A program made the position numbers and the translations under genes. This document shows positions 25,401-37,382 of a stretch of DNA of 64,000 nucleotides, piece by piece; the first letter of the stretch is position 1, and each line of letters begins with the position of its first letter. This stretch comes from Beaufortia kweichowensis (lineage: Eukaryota; Chordata; Actinopteri; Cypriniformes; Gastromyzontidae), in the NCBI GenBank assembly GCA_019155185.1, contig CM032800.1, positions 11,400,001 to 11,464,000 of the forward strand, read 5' to 3'. The notes below the pieces were generated by a model, which was given only the letters and a program-made list of their open reading frames with translations, was not told the DNA's origin and did not search any database.

Positions 25401-28400
25401 CTGAGTCCGTATGCAAAGTTTGTACTTATTTATCTAAAAAAGTCATAATTCAGATGTGATTTATAGGTTATGTAGGTAAAAATGTCCTTCTTGGCTCTCA
25501 ACCAGGTGTTTGACTCCAAATGCAGACCTGCGTCCTGACATCATTGAGGTCAGTTCCAGAATTTCTGACATCATGATGAGGTTTGTGGACAGTCTCTGTG
25601 CATCCCATAATTCACTGGAGAGACGGGCGGAGCGAGACAGAAAGAGAGCTCAGAAGTACTTCCTGGAGAGTAACAGGACCAGGATGTGCAGCCCACAACA
25701 GGTTTGCTCAGAGAGTTATTTTTTTCATTGTGATGCAGGATGTGACATGATGCAGGATAAATATCCCATGCATGCTGTTTTTATTTCAGAGCGTAAGACT
25801 CAAAGTACAAGATGCTCAAGATGGACCACAGACACAGAGTTTCGAAAGTTCTGCATCTGGTTCAGCTGAAGAAGATCAAAGCCGAGGTTTCAGAGTTTTG
25901 CTTTAAGACGCAGATTACATCAGTAGCCTTTATCTTCTCTAGCACTGTGTCTAAGGGCTAAAACATACATGCAAATACATAACAACAAATGCTTCTTGCT
26001 ACACAAACTGAAGGCTTGTTGCATTCCTAAGAAACCATAATTAATAATGCAATGCAAGTATGTAAATACTAACACTTCTTTCTTAATGATTAGAAATGCC
26101 CCAGTGCTGTGTAAAGTCTTCAGATGAACTAAACCTGGTCAGGTGAGTTTACATACATTGACATACAAGGGTTCATTTTACCCACTTAATTGAGTTGATT
26201 GTGAAAATTGGGCATTATATACCAGATACAAGGAACATGTATGAAAAAAATGAATGTTTGTTATCATGCAAAAGCATGATAAAGTAGTCATTCTGTGTTG
26301 TGCTCAGCAGTGGGGAGTTTCAGAAGGCAAAAACTCGACCAGGTAAATAATCTGCTGATAATGTGCACATATTCATACGCTTCGGCTGGTTTATATACAG
26401 TAGTATTTGTATTTCTTATGTTTAGAAAACAGTTCTGTAATACTGAATGTCAGTTTTGTTTTGTATTTACTTACAGCATCAGCAGGCATTTGTCTCTCCC
26501 AGAGAAAGGTTCGACAGATTGATGATCCAAACCATAGGCTTCTGGAACTTCTACATAAGATTGTGTTCATAACTCAGGTGAGATTGTTATGAGGGCAATT
26601 TCATGCAAATGTCAACCTTACCATGAAAAATATTTTTTTTATCCAATGTTTTCACCGTTCTGGGTAAATGTCAATATTTGGTGGTTACTCATGTGACGTT
26701 TCTCGAGAAGTTTTTAAAGCAGTTTTTAATGTTTAAATCATGATTTTTTAGTAGTCAGATAAAGTGCTGTTTTCAGAATTGTCACATCCATAACAGTCCA
26801 TATTATAAATGTAAACTTTTATTTTCTACGTTATTTAATGTAAAAAAACTATTTTATGTTCTTTTGAAGAGTCATCTCTTCTCCATTAGTTGAGTATTAT
26901 TGCTTCTGGTTTGTGTATTTTCTTACAAAGTATGTCATAAAAATCAGTGTTTTGACTCCATCAATGGGATTAAAATACATAGACAACTGTGTTTTTTATA
27001 ATTTCAAGAGATTTTCCTGAATAAAACCTTCTTTGACTCTCATGCCTGCATTTTGTGTTTTTAGCTTCCACCTGCTCCCCAAAACAGCTTCAAGCAGCGA
27101 ACAATTGAGCGCTTTAAGAAACCGCTGTTCTCTTATGGAAGTGATGCATACAATCTGAAGGTGGAGCTGAATAAGGTACGGATGTCTAAAGTCTTTAGGC
27201 ATGAACACACATTACAGTCACAGTCTTTCAAATCTAGATTGATATACATTTCTCTATACATTGCATAGAGAATAACACAATGCATTTTAATGTATTTTAA
27301 TACCATATGTCTTGTTTAATTATTTTATTTATTATTAATAATAGTTAGATGTAAAGTTGCTTTGCAACAATGGAAATTGTGAAAAGCGCTATATAAATAA
27401 AATTGAATAGATTAAACCACTACACCTGAAGTGTCAATCAGGAAATTTTAGCCTGTTCTTTAGCAGAACATTTTCATTGAGTAACGACTCCATCTAGTGG
27501 TTACTTAAGTGAGTTTTTCAAACACCTAAATAGGATATTAAATTAAAAATTCTGTCATAATTTATTTATCCTCATGTGATTTAAAACTTATATGACTCGT
27601 TCTGCTGTGGAACACAAAATAAGATATTTTAAGAAATGTGGTTTTGTGTTCATACAATGGACACAAATGTTTTCTTTTCTTGGGTCTACTATCCAACTAT
27701 CCCTTTACCATAAAACCTTTATAGGTCCTTCAAGGAAGCCAGGAGCTGGTGGAGATGACATCAGCCAGCAGAGAATGGTGGTCTATGATCCAATCTCTCA
27801 GTTCAGAACCAACTGCTGCTGACAGTCGAGGTAGATGTTCCTCTTGGTTGGTGTTTAAAATATTAAAACCCTGCTGAGATTTATATCTGTTTTGTAGGGG
27901 AGTCAGGTTATTCAAGTCTTCAAGATGGACTCACGTATGAGGACATACAGGTGAGATTTGAATGATTGCCTATCATTTATTCATCCTCATGTCGTTCAAA
28001 ACCTTTACTTTTTTTTTCTTCTTCTGTGAATGTATTTTGAGAAATGTCTTGGTGGTTTTGTGCAATGGAATTTAATAGGTGTCAGTGTTGTTTGTTAAAC
28101 CAATGTTCTTCAAAATATATTTTTTGTGTATTTCTGTGGATAAAGAAAGTCAGGTTTGAAATAACATGATGGTAAATAAATGATTGGGTGAACTATCCCT
28201 TGATGAGAAACATCAGAAATCGCTCTTACTGTAAAAGCAGAGTAATGGCAAATTACGTAATCCATTTGTGTGTGTTTTTACATTTTCATACTACTTATAC
28301 AGTTGAATATTTTCTAAAAATATTTGTTTTTGTGCGTTTTCTTTGTTGTTATTCTTCGTGAGATGAGTTTAATTTAAAAGATGTAGTCTGACTTTTCTCC

Positions 28401-28747
28401 TCTTTTTTTTCTTAGTTCTTTCTTGCTTTTCAGGTTATAATGTGGTGAATCCGGTTGGTTTGGTACATTGCTGGAAACTCAATATTGAATTACATTTTAA
28501 GAGATCCAAGTTTAATGAAAACACATACTTTACATTTGCAGATGACTCAGTCTGAAGTTTTGTGTTTCAGACCATCCTGGAGGAGGTGCTCGAGGAGAAC
28601 GGCTATTACAACACAACCCTGAGCAGGTATTCTTCGGACACAAAAAATTTGGTTTGTGTTAAATTTCCACAGCATTCATTGGCTGTCTGTGTGAGTTACA
28701 GGGGCGGGCTGGATTCAGGAGCAGGATCGAGAGGTCACACCCCATGA
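19468..28747 (+). CDS. nek10: NIMA-related kinase 10 (34 coding exons)
   Basis: Ser/Thr (dual-specificity) kinase with N-terminal armadillo-type repeats, linked to motile cilia and DNA-damage checkpoints. Exons: 19468-19529, 19627-19687, 19823-19932, 20015-20113, 20189-20273, 20541-20582, 20681-20759, 21401-21468, 21582-21661, 21740-21826, 21909-22133, 22216-22355, 22447-22508, 22596-22670, 22754-22818, 22927-23029, 23449-23577, 23660-23797, 23875-23920, 24002-24123, 24194-24296, 24477-24552, 24639-24768, 25285-25355, 25506-25701, 25790-25886, 26094-26142, 26308-26342, 26477-26577, 27065-27175, 27725-27830, 27898-27950, 28571-28626 and 28702-28747. Phases are all compatible: 1,035 residues against about 1,170 in human. 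Armadillo region about 130-480. Kinase about 505-780: Gly loop 515-520, Lys537, HRD 642-644, DFG 662-664, and CCPE where most kinases have APE. The conserved tail block SQRKVRQIDDP is present. The low-complexity linker is much shorter than in human. The start MPLQDRKS fits human MPDQDKKV. Confidence 0.95.
20894..21150. repeat. Palindromic MITE (TGTGACCC...GGGTCACA) in nek10 intron
   Basis: The left end TGTGACCCAGTCTGTGAA and right end TTCACAGACAGGGTCACA are inverse copies with one mismatch. A second, diverged copy starts at 47806. Confidence 0.75.
23106..23405. repeat. CT-rich microsatellite and adjoining AGTTCACCC-type MITE
   Basis: CTCT-rich tracts occupy about 23106-23153. The rest, to 23405, has the MITE family's interior (TGTATGACTTTCTTTCTTCTG, then ATATTTTGAAGAATGTT) and the right end ATTGGGTGACCTTTAA. 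Confidence 0.7.
24850..25255. repeat. Diverged MITE-like palindromic repeat in nek10 intron
   Basis: The left part TTTACTCATCTTTATGCCAT and the right part GGCATGAGTTGAGTAAATTA are roughly inverse. The right end TAGCTGAATTATTCATTTAA resembles the GTGAACTATCCCTTTA end of the common family. It is diverged and the borders are approximate. Confidence 0.45.
26600..26990 (+). repeat. Dispersed ~0.5 kb repeat, copy 2 (nek10 intron)
   Basis: It starts ATGCAAATGTCAACCTTACC and runs through AAAGTGCTGTTTTCAGAATT, GAAGAGTCATCTCTTCTCCA and GTATTATTGCTTCTGGTTTG, in the same order as copy 1 at 13616-14145. Confidence 0.75.
27540..27715. repeat. MITE fragment, AGTTCACCC family
   Basis: It has the interior motif TTCTGTCATAATTTATTTAT, then GTGGAACACAAAATAAGAT, and the end AACTATCCCTTTA, directly before the nek10 exon at 27725. 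The right end lies only about 15 bases before that exon. Confidence 0.6.
27960..28200. repeat. MITE copy, AGTTCACCC family
   Basis: It contains ATCATTTATTCATCCTCATG, AATGTTCTTCAAAATATATT and the right end ATTGGGTGAACTATCCCTT. It lies in the nek10 intron after exon 27898-27950. Confidence 0.65.
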
Positions 28748-29879
28748 CCTGAAGCTCATCAGTGATTGACACCTGTCATGTTTGGAAATGAAACATCTTG
28801 CCAACAACCCTCCAGGTCAACCGCTACACGTTAAGACGACCTGAACATAATCACATTATGAGTCATAAGATGATTATAATTCAAACTACAGGCTGTGTCT
28901 GAGGAACACACGCTGTGCGTTGATCTTTGAAATATATTAACAAGTCAATGCTGTCGTGCAGCGGAGATAATGTGAAATAGATGATTCATATACCTCATTT
29001 TAATCTGTGCACTTTGACGTGGGATATTTTCTTATTTTTGTTTTTTTCTAGTTGATTTGACAAAACAAGGGTTAAATAGATCGATTGAAACTATAATTTT
29101 CATATTCAAAAGGCATAGTTCAGCTAAAAATAAAAATTGTCATTTTTTTTATTTATCCTCGTGTCATTTAAAATATGACTGTATATGATTCTCTGTCTTT
29201 ACAGAACACAAAAGAAAATATTTTGAGAAATGTCCCTCTGGTTACAATAAAAGTCAGTGGGGGTCAATGTTTGGTTACCAACAGTCCTCAAAAAATATCT
29301 TTCTTTTGTGTTCTGCAGAAGAAAGTCATACAGGTTTGAGATGACATGAGGGTGAATACAGTAAAAATTTAAAGAATTAAAAATGTTCTTTTTGGGTTAA
29401 CTATTGTTTTTAGAAGTGTCCACATAGATGGAGATAATCGATTTTAAAGCATTTGTCAAGTGTTGTAGATTTATATACTATGACAGTGTATAAGCTTTGC
29501 CTTTATAATAAGGCCAATTGTGGGGTACAAGACCTCATTTAAAATATATAATTATACATTTTTAGATGGAAATAAACATTATGGGAATTTAAAAACATGT
29601 ATGTGAACTATAGGACATAAAAGAAATATTGCACTAGCGATAATCAAATGCAATAATATTTGTGACATTGACTATGGGTTGATAAATTGGTCAAATTTGC
29701 TTGCTTTTGTTTTTGTCACATTACAGTTTTGTATAATTGCACATATTTTTGTGTGTTATTCTAAAAGAAAAGCATTAAGCACTGTATACTTCCATGTACA
29801 GAATGCAAAATGACATTCTCTATATAGACTGCATATCTTGAAAAGACACAGTGAAGAGACATGACAAAAAATGGCAAGT
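28748..29879. other. nek10 3' UTR and the gap between tail-to-tail genes
   Basis: nek10 ends at 28747 and nr1d2 runs toward it from the opposite strand. A near full-length MITE lies at 29105-29405 (GGCATAGTTCAGCTAAAAAT on the left, TTTTTGGGTTAACTATTG on the right). AATAAA near 29570 is one candidate nek10 poly(A) signal. No coding sequence is seen. Confidence 0.5.
29105..29405. repeat. MITE copy, AGTTCACCC family
   Basis: Nearly palindromic. GAACACAAAAGAAAATATTT on the left mirrors ATCTTTCTTTTGTGTTCTGC on the right, around a short centre near 29250. Confidence 0.7.
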
Positions 29880-30975
29880 AAATATTTATTGATTTACTTT
29901 ATATTGATAAGATTTCAAATAAGATATACACAACTATACATACTGCACTGTTATTTAAGGAAACAAAAACATGGACTGCACAAGGGAATAGCACATAGTT
30001 TCCTATTGTTTAAAGGCTGAGAAATGTCCATATTGTCAAGCTGTTTCCATATGCATAGAGTCTAGAACCACAAGTTTATCCCCCCAAAAATGGGATTTTA
30101 ATATTGTTTCCCTGCTCTGATATGAAAAATATGTTCCCGTGTCTATAGATATGGCAGAGAATAAGGCAATCCAAATACATCTGTACAAACATCCATAAAT
30201 AAAATTCCATCGCTTTAAATTGTGAACGAAGTTGACGTCTTCAACTGTACACGTTTCCAACTGCGTATGGAAGACATATAACATCTCTCTTTACATGGTC
30301 TACTGTATATAAAAATGACAGCAATGAAGGTAAACTATTGTCCTCCTGCCATTTAAAGTGACACCGCTCATAAATTACTATCGGTATGCAGATGTTCGCT
30401 ACCTGTGCGCTGTAATTATGGGTCGCCGAACGTACGTGCTTTCCGCTTTCGATCTGTTCCTTAACACCGCGTGCAAAAGCGTCGCACCTGTTATACAGGT
30501 TTAAATGATGCCAACATGCATCTAGACTGCTAGTCACCGCTAGCAACAGACATACATTCAGAAATAAATGACACATGAATATACATAACACATAATCAAT
30601 CCTTATTTTAAAAGACATACCGTCTCTGACAAGATACGACATTTAGCTGCTCTTATACGAATAGCCATGCATCAGCAGCTATTGCACATCATCAATATTC
30701 CAAGCTCTGATTTAAAAGAGTAGAGTCTAGTGTTTACAACAAGTGCTTTTGCAAACAAAATGGCAAAGAATCGCCCGAACAAATAAAATATCTAATATCA
30801 CCATCTGAATAGTGACATTTCAGTACAAAGCAACTGTACTCGCAAGAAATTGGACATAATGGTTTGCGTCTTAAACACGTCATTCCTAGACCTGTAAAAA
30901 AGCACGTTAAATACATTCAAGAGGAAAACTACAACCGAAGTTGGTCAGACTGAAAGTAGAGGAAGCACGTTTGGT
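29880..30975 (-). other. nr1d2: nr1d2 3' untranslated region
   Basis: Noncoding sequence directly after the nr1d2 stop on the - strand. TTTATT at 29885-29890 reads AATAAA on the - strand and is a good candidate for the distal poly(A) signal, giving a 3' UTR of about 1.1 kb. No repeat family is obvious here, unlike the neighbouring DNA, which suggests the stretch is retained. Confidence 0.55.
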
Positions 30976-33900
30976 TTAAGGTTGGATTTGAAAGGCCAGC
31001 AGCTCTTCTGAATGCATGTTATTGAGAGATCTCAGTTCAGGAAGCTTCAGGAGGAGCTTTGTGAAGATGGCGGCTTCGTTCGAGTGGTTCTTCATGATTA
31101 GGTTCCTCAAAGCTCTGATCAAGGTCTCCTGCAAGGCCTCCACGGCATTCACATTCTCGATGGCCGACCGATCTGCACAGGCAAACAGTGTTTGTGTTAA
31201 ACGTTTGCGAGATGCATGCGCTTGATATCTGTTAAATATGTCAAGACTTTTTCACTGGATTTTTGAAGAGTGTCGTTTACCTGCAGACACAAGCACCACG
31301 GCCGTGAAGAGACTCATCTCCTCCTCATTTAGCTGCAGGGCCGTCAGCTTCTCGCTGAACTCAAACATGCAGGTGAGGAGCTCGCCGGTGCCCATGGAGC
31401 GCAGCAGATCAACATTGTACTTCCTACCGCTGAGGAAGGTCACAGTCCTTTCTTTCACGTCAAACAGAGACACGAATCGCACCATCAACACCTGCATGCA
31501 AGGAGAAGAAAAAGGTTAATAAAGAGATTGTCACTATATAAAATTTTACAGATGTTTGTATGTCAAGACGTGTGCAATTACCTCAAAGGTTCCCGCCTTG
31601 AGAAGGTTGACCTGGTCGTGTTGGGAGAGGTCCTGGAAACCTGGGATCCGCTTTGCGAATTCCACAACTTCTCTAACAGCAGGGATGAAACTCTTGGAGA
31701 ACTCCTCCCAGATTTCATGACCGGGCTTGCAGGGGTCCACGAAGGGAGAAACGTTCATGGGACATACCTGAGAGAAGATATCGTCAAATTACACATTTGT
31801 ATCTCCTTCGATAATATTTTAGAAGGCTGTGGCTTTGTTTAAAAACCTCGTAAGCTGCCTACGAAGGCAACATTTAGGTCATCGTATCATAGAAAGGTAG
31901 CATGATTATTTTCTAGAAGTCTGGAGCAGGGTAGCATCCATCTATGTGATTACATTCTTTGTCATTTGTTTGACTCTTTTACTTGTTTATGATACATTTG
32001 AGACATTATAGATTTGTGGGTCATATCTCTGCATGTGAACAGCATGAAGCACAGAATTGTGCAGTGTGTTCCAAATTGGTCACGTACACAGCGAGGCATC
32101 TCACTAGGTTTGGGAACGAAGCCAACAGCCCTCAGGGAGTTAGCGACGCAGCTAATATTTATAAACACAATATCTGCCTCAGTAAGCAAAAGGTCACTAA
32201 CCAGATGCCTTCTGTATCCTCCTCTCTGAGGTTCATTTATGTTGTTCCCGTTGTACGCGTGGCACGGCAAGTTTTCTGACTGGCTTTGACTGCTGTGCTG
32301 GGTCGTGTGGTACCCGGTCGCATGTTCCCTGTAAGGCACAGAGGTAACTCGTAGGACTTTCTGACAGTCCGAGCGTCTCTGACTGTTGCCGTTGTTCCAG
32401 TGATTCCAACATTCCTGTGGCAGTTCCTCGTCCTTGCTGCTGGTGCTCAGCGTGTCCGAGCTGGCCGGAGAGACGGATCCGCCGCGCCCAAGTCCGTTGC
32501 TCGTCACGTCTTCCTCCCCGCTGTCTGACGAACAGGACGATGCTGAACTCATAGACGTATCCATTGGAACGACCGACCCGTCCCTGGAGAGTTCGGAGGC
32601 TGACCGTGGTGAATCCGGCGGTGATGGCGAGGAGGAGTTCGAGTCGCTCTGGCTGGTTTCTATGGCACACGGTACGGCCTGACCGCCGTGAAGCATGCGC
32701 TGCAGCTGACTGTTGTTCATTATGTTATTCATGGCCGTCTGCATCTCCAGAAGCATGCGCTGTTTCTCACGCTTGGGGATTCTTCCGAATCGTACAGCTG
32801 AAAGACATGTGCATTTTTAAATATGGCACTCTTAAAATAGTTCGAGCTCAACGGGACAGCTCAATGGTCATACTCACCATCTCGGGACATGCCGACAGAC
32901 AAACACTTCTTGAAGCGACACTGCTGACAGCGATTTCGGTTTATTCGCACGATGGTGCAGCTTTCGGTTTTGAGGCATTTCTTATACTGAATGTTCTGCT
33001 GGATGCTTCTTCTGAAAAAGCCCTGTGAGACAAAAATCAATTCAATTATTACTTTGCAAACATCATACCTGCATGTTTTATTTATGTTTGCTGCTACTGT
33101 TACACACTATTAAATTCAATATTTACTCAACATTCTAAAAGATTGTACGAGACACTGTTTCCTACCTTGCAGCCCTCACAGGCATGAACGCCGTAGTGAA
33201 AGCCAGAAGCAACATCTCCACATACTTTGCACAGTAGCACCATTCCATTAAGCTCTGAAGAACAGCAAAGCGTTAGTCTATACATTAAAACATGACGAAA
33301 CATGACCATACAGAAAAAACTAAATCTAGTTTGGCGTACTGTATATAAATAAGGAAGTTAACGTCATTGCACTAGCTCATAATAAAATATAAAAAATAAA
33401 ATCTACTTTTTGCCAATAACCTTAAGAGGTGCAGTAGTATTTCTAAGAAAAACAACTTACTTGTAATACCACTCTTAGCAGCGAGCGCCGGCCCCGTCTT
33501 TTCAGAGGCATGGCCGCGCGGGTGGATGGGTTTGGAGAGCAGCCCAGCGAAGGGCATGTCTGTGGTACGGCTCTGATTTGTGTTCAGAGGTGGAGAGGAT
33601 GATGGGGAGCGGCTGTTTGAGCTGTCAATCATGCATGGCTCTGGACTGGAGGCGGAGCTTGAGGAACAGACGTAGGCTATCACGCCTCCTAAGAATTAAA
33701 GAAAATAAACTTTACGTTTACATGTACAACCAGTTATGAAGAAAAATTACAGATTTCAATTTTGCATATGGAATGTCCCTTTTAAAAGCGTTTTTACTTA
33801 TTCTTGATAAACTAACCGTTGTTTATTATTCACATACTACTTAATCACGTTACATAACTTGATTTCAATGAGTACTAGCATCATCTTCACAAGAAGGCAT

Positions 33901-35078
33901 TGGGAATGACAAATAGGTATTCAAGTTGACCTCATAATGAGGTATTGCGCAATCTCTCTCTAACTCCCTCTCATGATGGCCATATACTGTCGAATCCTCA
34001 GAAATAAGGTGAAATGTAAAAAGTGTTTTGTGACTATATGACTAACAAAAATATATCATTCATCATCATAATGCATGGTAAATAAATACGGTCATTTAAA
34101 ACCATCACTTTAATATAAAAGTAATAAGCTGTCAAGTCGAATAAAACTCACCAAATTTTTTTATTATTTTTAGATTAATTGTAAAAAAAGAAGTACGCAA
34201 GATGGTACAAACACGAATCTTCGTTTAAATGGTCAGAGGTTGTTACTTAACCAGATGTAACCCTGACTTTCTTAGTCCCACCCACACGTGGACCTCTCGT
34301 GTTTTTCTACCGAGAAAAATCTAGGTCACTAGATGTCTGCTGTCTTTCTCACGTGGTACTGCAGTGAACCTCGCGTCGGGCGAGCGTGCTAAATTATGCA
34401 ACGACACGCCCCTGACCAATCGGAGAGCGGGTGAAGAAAAACGTCGCCCGTGTTCGTCTAATCAGAGAAGACGACCGCGATTCCTAGTACACAGAGGCAC
34501 ATGGCTAGGCTACGAGTGCCATGTGAGCTCGAGCTTCAGAACTCGGAGTACTCTGAACGTGACGTCACGGGCACTCCTAACCCACATACAGTCTGACCAA
34601 TGGAAAACACATCAGCTCGTGCACCGGCTGCAAACGTGATTTAAATCGACAATATTTTAACAACAACAAATAGAATTCTTGCGTTATTTTTTAACGCTGT
34701 CAAACTGGTAATGTGTATTTCTAGTATTGTTAACATTTATAACATTAATATTGTCCATCTATTTGGGGTCTCAGAGATATAAGCGCACGGCTGATCTTTT
34801 CTGAATGATGAGCACAACAACTGTTTGCATTCGTATTTTTTAGTAATTGTCTACGATTTTCGCATAATGGCTACATGTAAACATTATTTTGCGCAAATAC
34901 AGCATTGTGGTTGCCTGACATTTAAAGTAAACATGTATAATTCCAACCGATTTTACATACACTGCTTGCTTCACATAGCACGAGCATGTTTCTAGCATTA
35001 AAACACGTAATAATGAAAAGGAAATCACGGTTGGATTGTCTAAATAAAACTCCCCTTACCTTGTTTTGCTAGATCCAT
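30976..35078 (-). CDS. nr1d2: REV-ERB beta nuclear receptor (8 coding exons)
   Basis: Heme-sensing transcriptional repressor of the circadian clock and metabolism. It binds RORE sites and recruits NCoR. Exons in gene order: 35060-35078, 33461-33688, 33166-33254, 32878-33022, 32088-32797, 31582-31767, 31281-31491 and 30976-31172; 594 residues (human 579). The N-terminus MDLAKQGGVIAY, followed by serine-rich sequence, matches the family. DNA-binding domain about 85-160: finger 1 CKVCGDVASGFHYGVHACEG, P-box CEGCK, then GFFRRSIQQNIQYKKC. The T/A box AVRFGRIPKREKQRML supports binding as a monomer. The ligand domain starts at about 398 with VCPM (Cys399) and ends NNMHSEELLAF (His583), the two heme ligands of the human protein. 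It stops after helix 11 without an AF-2 helix, as expected for REV-ERB. The a/b paralogue cannot be assigned from this window. The donor at 32088 is chosen by phase and by fit to VCPM. Confidence 0.96.
34285..34567. promoter_or_regulatory. nr1d2: Clock-type motif cluster in nr1d2 intron 1
   Basis: Within 283 bases of the first intron lie an E-box CACGTG (34285-34290), an RORE AATCTAGGTCA (34318-34328, full match to WAWNTRGGTCA), a second E-box CACGTG (34350-34355), a D-box-like TTATGCAA (34394-34401), and a full CRE TGACGTCA (34560-34567). The stretch is richer in CpG than its flanks and holds no recognised repeat. E-box, D-box and RORE are the three standard clock inputs. REV-ERB acting through the RORE would be feedback on its own gene. 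Function is inferred. Confidence 0.55.
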
Positions 35079-35480
35079 CTCAAGAGATTTTACTCTTCAG
35101 ATGACTCTCGATAAATCTATATTTCAACCGGTACAAATAATTCCAGACTGACAGCTAAACGTACAACTTGCAGTTAATTCGAAGTCAAGCCGATTTAGTA
35201 GCTGCCTGTGAACTGGACACAATGTATCATTAGATCGCTGTATGTATCATTCTGACTTCCAGCAGCTGCGTTTGATCTTCCGCGTCACAATGGAACTCCC
35301 GCGCTAAGCACGAGCTCACTCAGAACTGAATGTTCTCTACTATAGCGCGGTCTCGTCAGCGGCTCCGCCTCCTCGTGTGCGCGCTTGACTCACTTTAACC
35401 CAGTGACACACTTTTCAGCCTCCCGGAGGCGGGACTTTAGCTCGCGTACCCGCCGCTGCAACGTGAGTCAAGCGAGTTTG
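35079..35480 (-). promoter_or_regulatory. nr1d2: nr1d2 5' leader and promoter region
   Basis: Just upstream (higher coordinates) of the start codon. The stretch 35270-35480 is clearly richer in G+C and CpG (GCGCGGTCTCGTCAGCGGC, CCTCGTGTGCGCGC, CCCGGAGGCGGGA) than its surroundings. This suggests a CpG-type promoter. The start site is unknown. Confidence 0.5.
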
Positions 35481-35934
35481 GGAACATCGTGTTGTTCTGA
35501 AGTTTTGAACACTCGCCACTCCCTGTCAACATAGCAACAAACGCCACGGGCAGATAATGGGGGTGGGAATGTCGTACCACCCCCACCCAAATGAACTCCA
35601 GGAGATGATCGAGAGAAAACTTGTATGAAGTTTTAGTTTGCTATTAAGCTATTGGATTTGGTTGATTTAATAATAGGTCTTAGCTTTAGGCTACAATATT
35701 ACGAAAATTAATTTTAAATGTAATGATGATTATACTTTTAATCAGATTTAACAGACTTGTATAACATGAGCACTAACTAGTGCTGTTAAAGCATGATTTT
35801 GAGCTATAGGATTATTAAGAAATCAAAAAGAAACACAGATTTCTTAAAAGTCTCTATTTTTTAGGCTTGTTTCTTTGCTTTGACTTTTTAATTTATCCTG
35901 TACAATAAATTCTGTACAATGTCTTGAAGAACAC

Positions 35935-36030
35935 TGTAGGATTTCTGTGAATTAAAATACACAAACCATAAGCAGTACTACCCAACAAATGAAGAAGAGA
36001 TGACTCTTTGAAGAACATATAATAGTTTAC
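35935..36030 (-). repeat. Dispersed repeat core fragment, copy 4
   Basis: On the - strand it reads TGTTCTTCAAAGAGTCATCT and the family's GTTGGGTA...GCTT...GGTTTGTGTATTTT order, matching 13870-13935 and 26850-26925. Confidence 0.65.
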
Positions 36031-36905
36031 TTTTATCTGTCTATTTATGAGGAAAAAATGTTTTTCCCCTTTATTTTTAAATCCAAGTCATTTCAACGTA
36101 CTATTTTACATTTTGGCCAGTGATTTGCTTTAAGTAACAAAAAAGGTTGAAATTGTTTAACTTTATCAGATGAGTTTATCTGATGAGTTAAAGTTGATTG
36201 TACTCAAATTAAAGGCAGCACACATTTTGTGTGTGCAATTTTTATACTTCAAGGAATCAGAAGCATTTTGGGCAGCACAACCCCCAAACAACAAATATAT
36301 TAATGATGACAAAAAACAGAACCTGCTCACAGGTTTTTGACCTTGTGGTTCACAGTCTGATCGTTCAGTCATGTTTTGCTATTTGTTTTGGACCAGGTTG
36401 CATGAAAATGTTTATATACCTTCTCACTCTTTCCTGCTGAACCCTGCTGTTGATTCTATTACATAAATATATTAATGCTTAGCACATTTTACTTTACCTA
36501 AGTTTCATGGTTTAATGCTATAAACCTTGAGGTGACCTTACATTGAATACATGATCTCCTATATATATAGAAGTATTTTAAGTAGTTGTAGGAATATGGA
36601 TGCCATGATGTGCAGTTCAGGTTGTCATGGGGTCCAGCTTGATGACGCATTTGCGGAGGAGTTCAAAGAGGTTTAGGTTTAAGCTTTCAGCAGGCAGTCA
36701 GGTTCTTCCACACCAGACTCTGTTTACATTATCTATATGTACCTGGCTTTGTGTACAGCTGCATTGTCATACCGGAATAGAAACCAGGCCCTTCCCAAAA
36801 CAATTCTTTAAAATGTCAATGTATAGCGCAGCATCGTGATTAGTTTTCACAGAAATGACTAACAGCCAAACCCATATAGTATATACTCTATGACCCATAT
36901 ATACT

Positions 36906-37382
36906 GTACAGTACCAGTCAAAAGTGTAGATATGATTGACAGAAATGTTTCTCATGATCTTAAAAATCTTCTAATCTGAAGGTCTATATTTCTATGTTTG
37001 AAATGACTTTTGTAGACAAAAAATACAATTGTGCCAACATATTAATTTCTTTAATTAGAAAACTAATTAAAACGTATTTTTTTTATAAATTACTTGCAAA
37101 GAAATTTTTCAGTTCTGTTTAAAAAGTTTCTTAGGTTGAGACCTCAAGAAGCTGAATGATGAAATGTCAAGAGGATGATTTTACAAATACTAGACAAAGT
37201 GTGACTACTTTTAAAGATGATCAACACTAAATATAACATAGTGTTCATTTATTTTAGATGCTTTTAGTTACAACTTAATTCCCACAGTTACAATTGATTT
37301 TTTTCATGGTTTTGATGAGTTTACTTTCTAAAATGTGGAAGAAATCTAAACATTATGTCCAAACTTTTGACTGGTACTGTAT
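36906..37382 (-). repeat. Tc1-like element, non-autonomous or decayed
   Basis: The ends are inverted: ACAGTACCAGTCAAAAGTGT on the left and AACTTTTGACTGGTACTGTA on the right, the typical termini of a fish Tc1-like family. At about 475 bp it is far shorter than a full element (about 1.6 kb), and no transposase frame remains. It shares its interior with 885-1065. Confidence 0.75.

Noticed and set aside
31962..32087. Continuation of the nr1d2 hinge frame past 32088
   Set aside because: The frame stays open into the intron, but a strong GTACGT donor in phase 0 and the next exon starting VCPM show that the coding part ends at 32088.
32233..32670. 145-codon open frame on the - strand in the nr1d2 hinge exon
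   Set aside because: It is a shadow frame of the REV-ERB hinge coding sequence, whose frame is fixed by both neighbouring exons.
32564..33028. 154-codon open frame on the + strand
   Set aside because: It is antisense to nr1d2 exons encoding the DNA-binding domain and hinge. Its openness comes from their codon content.
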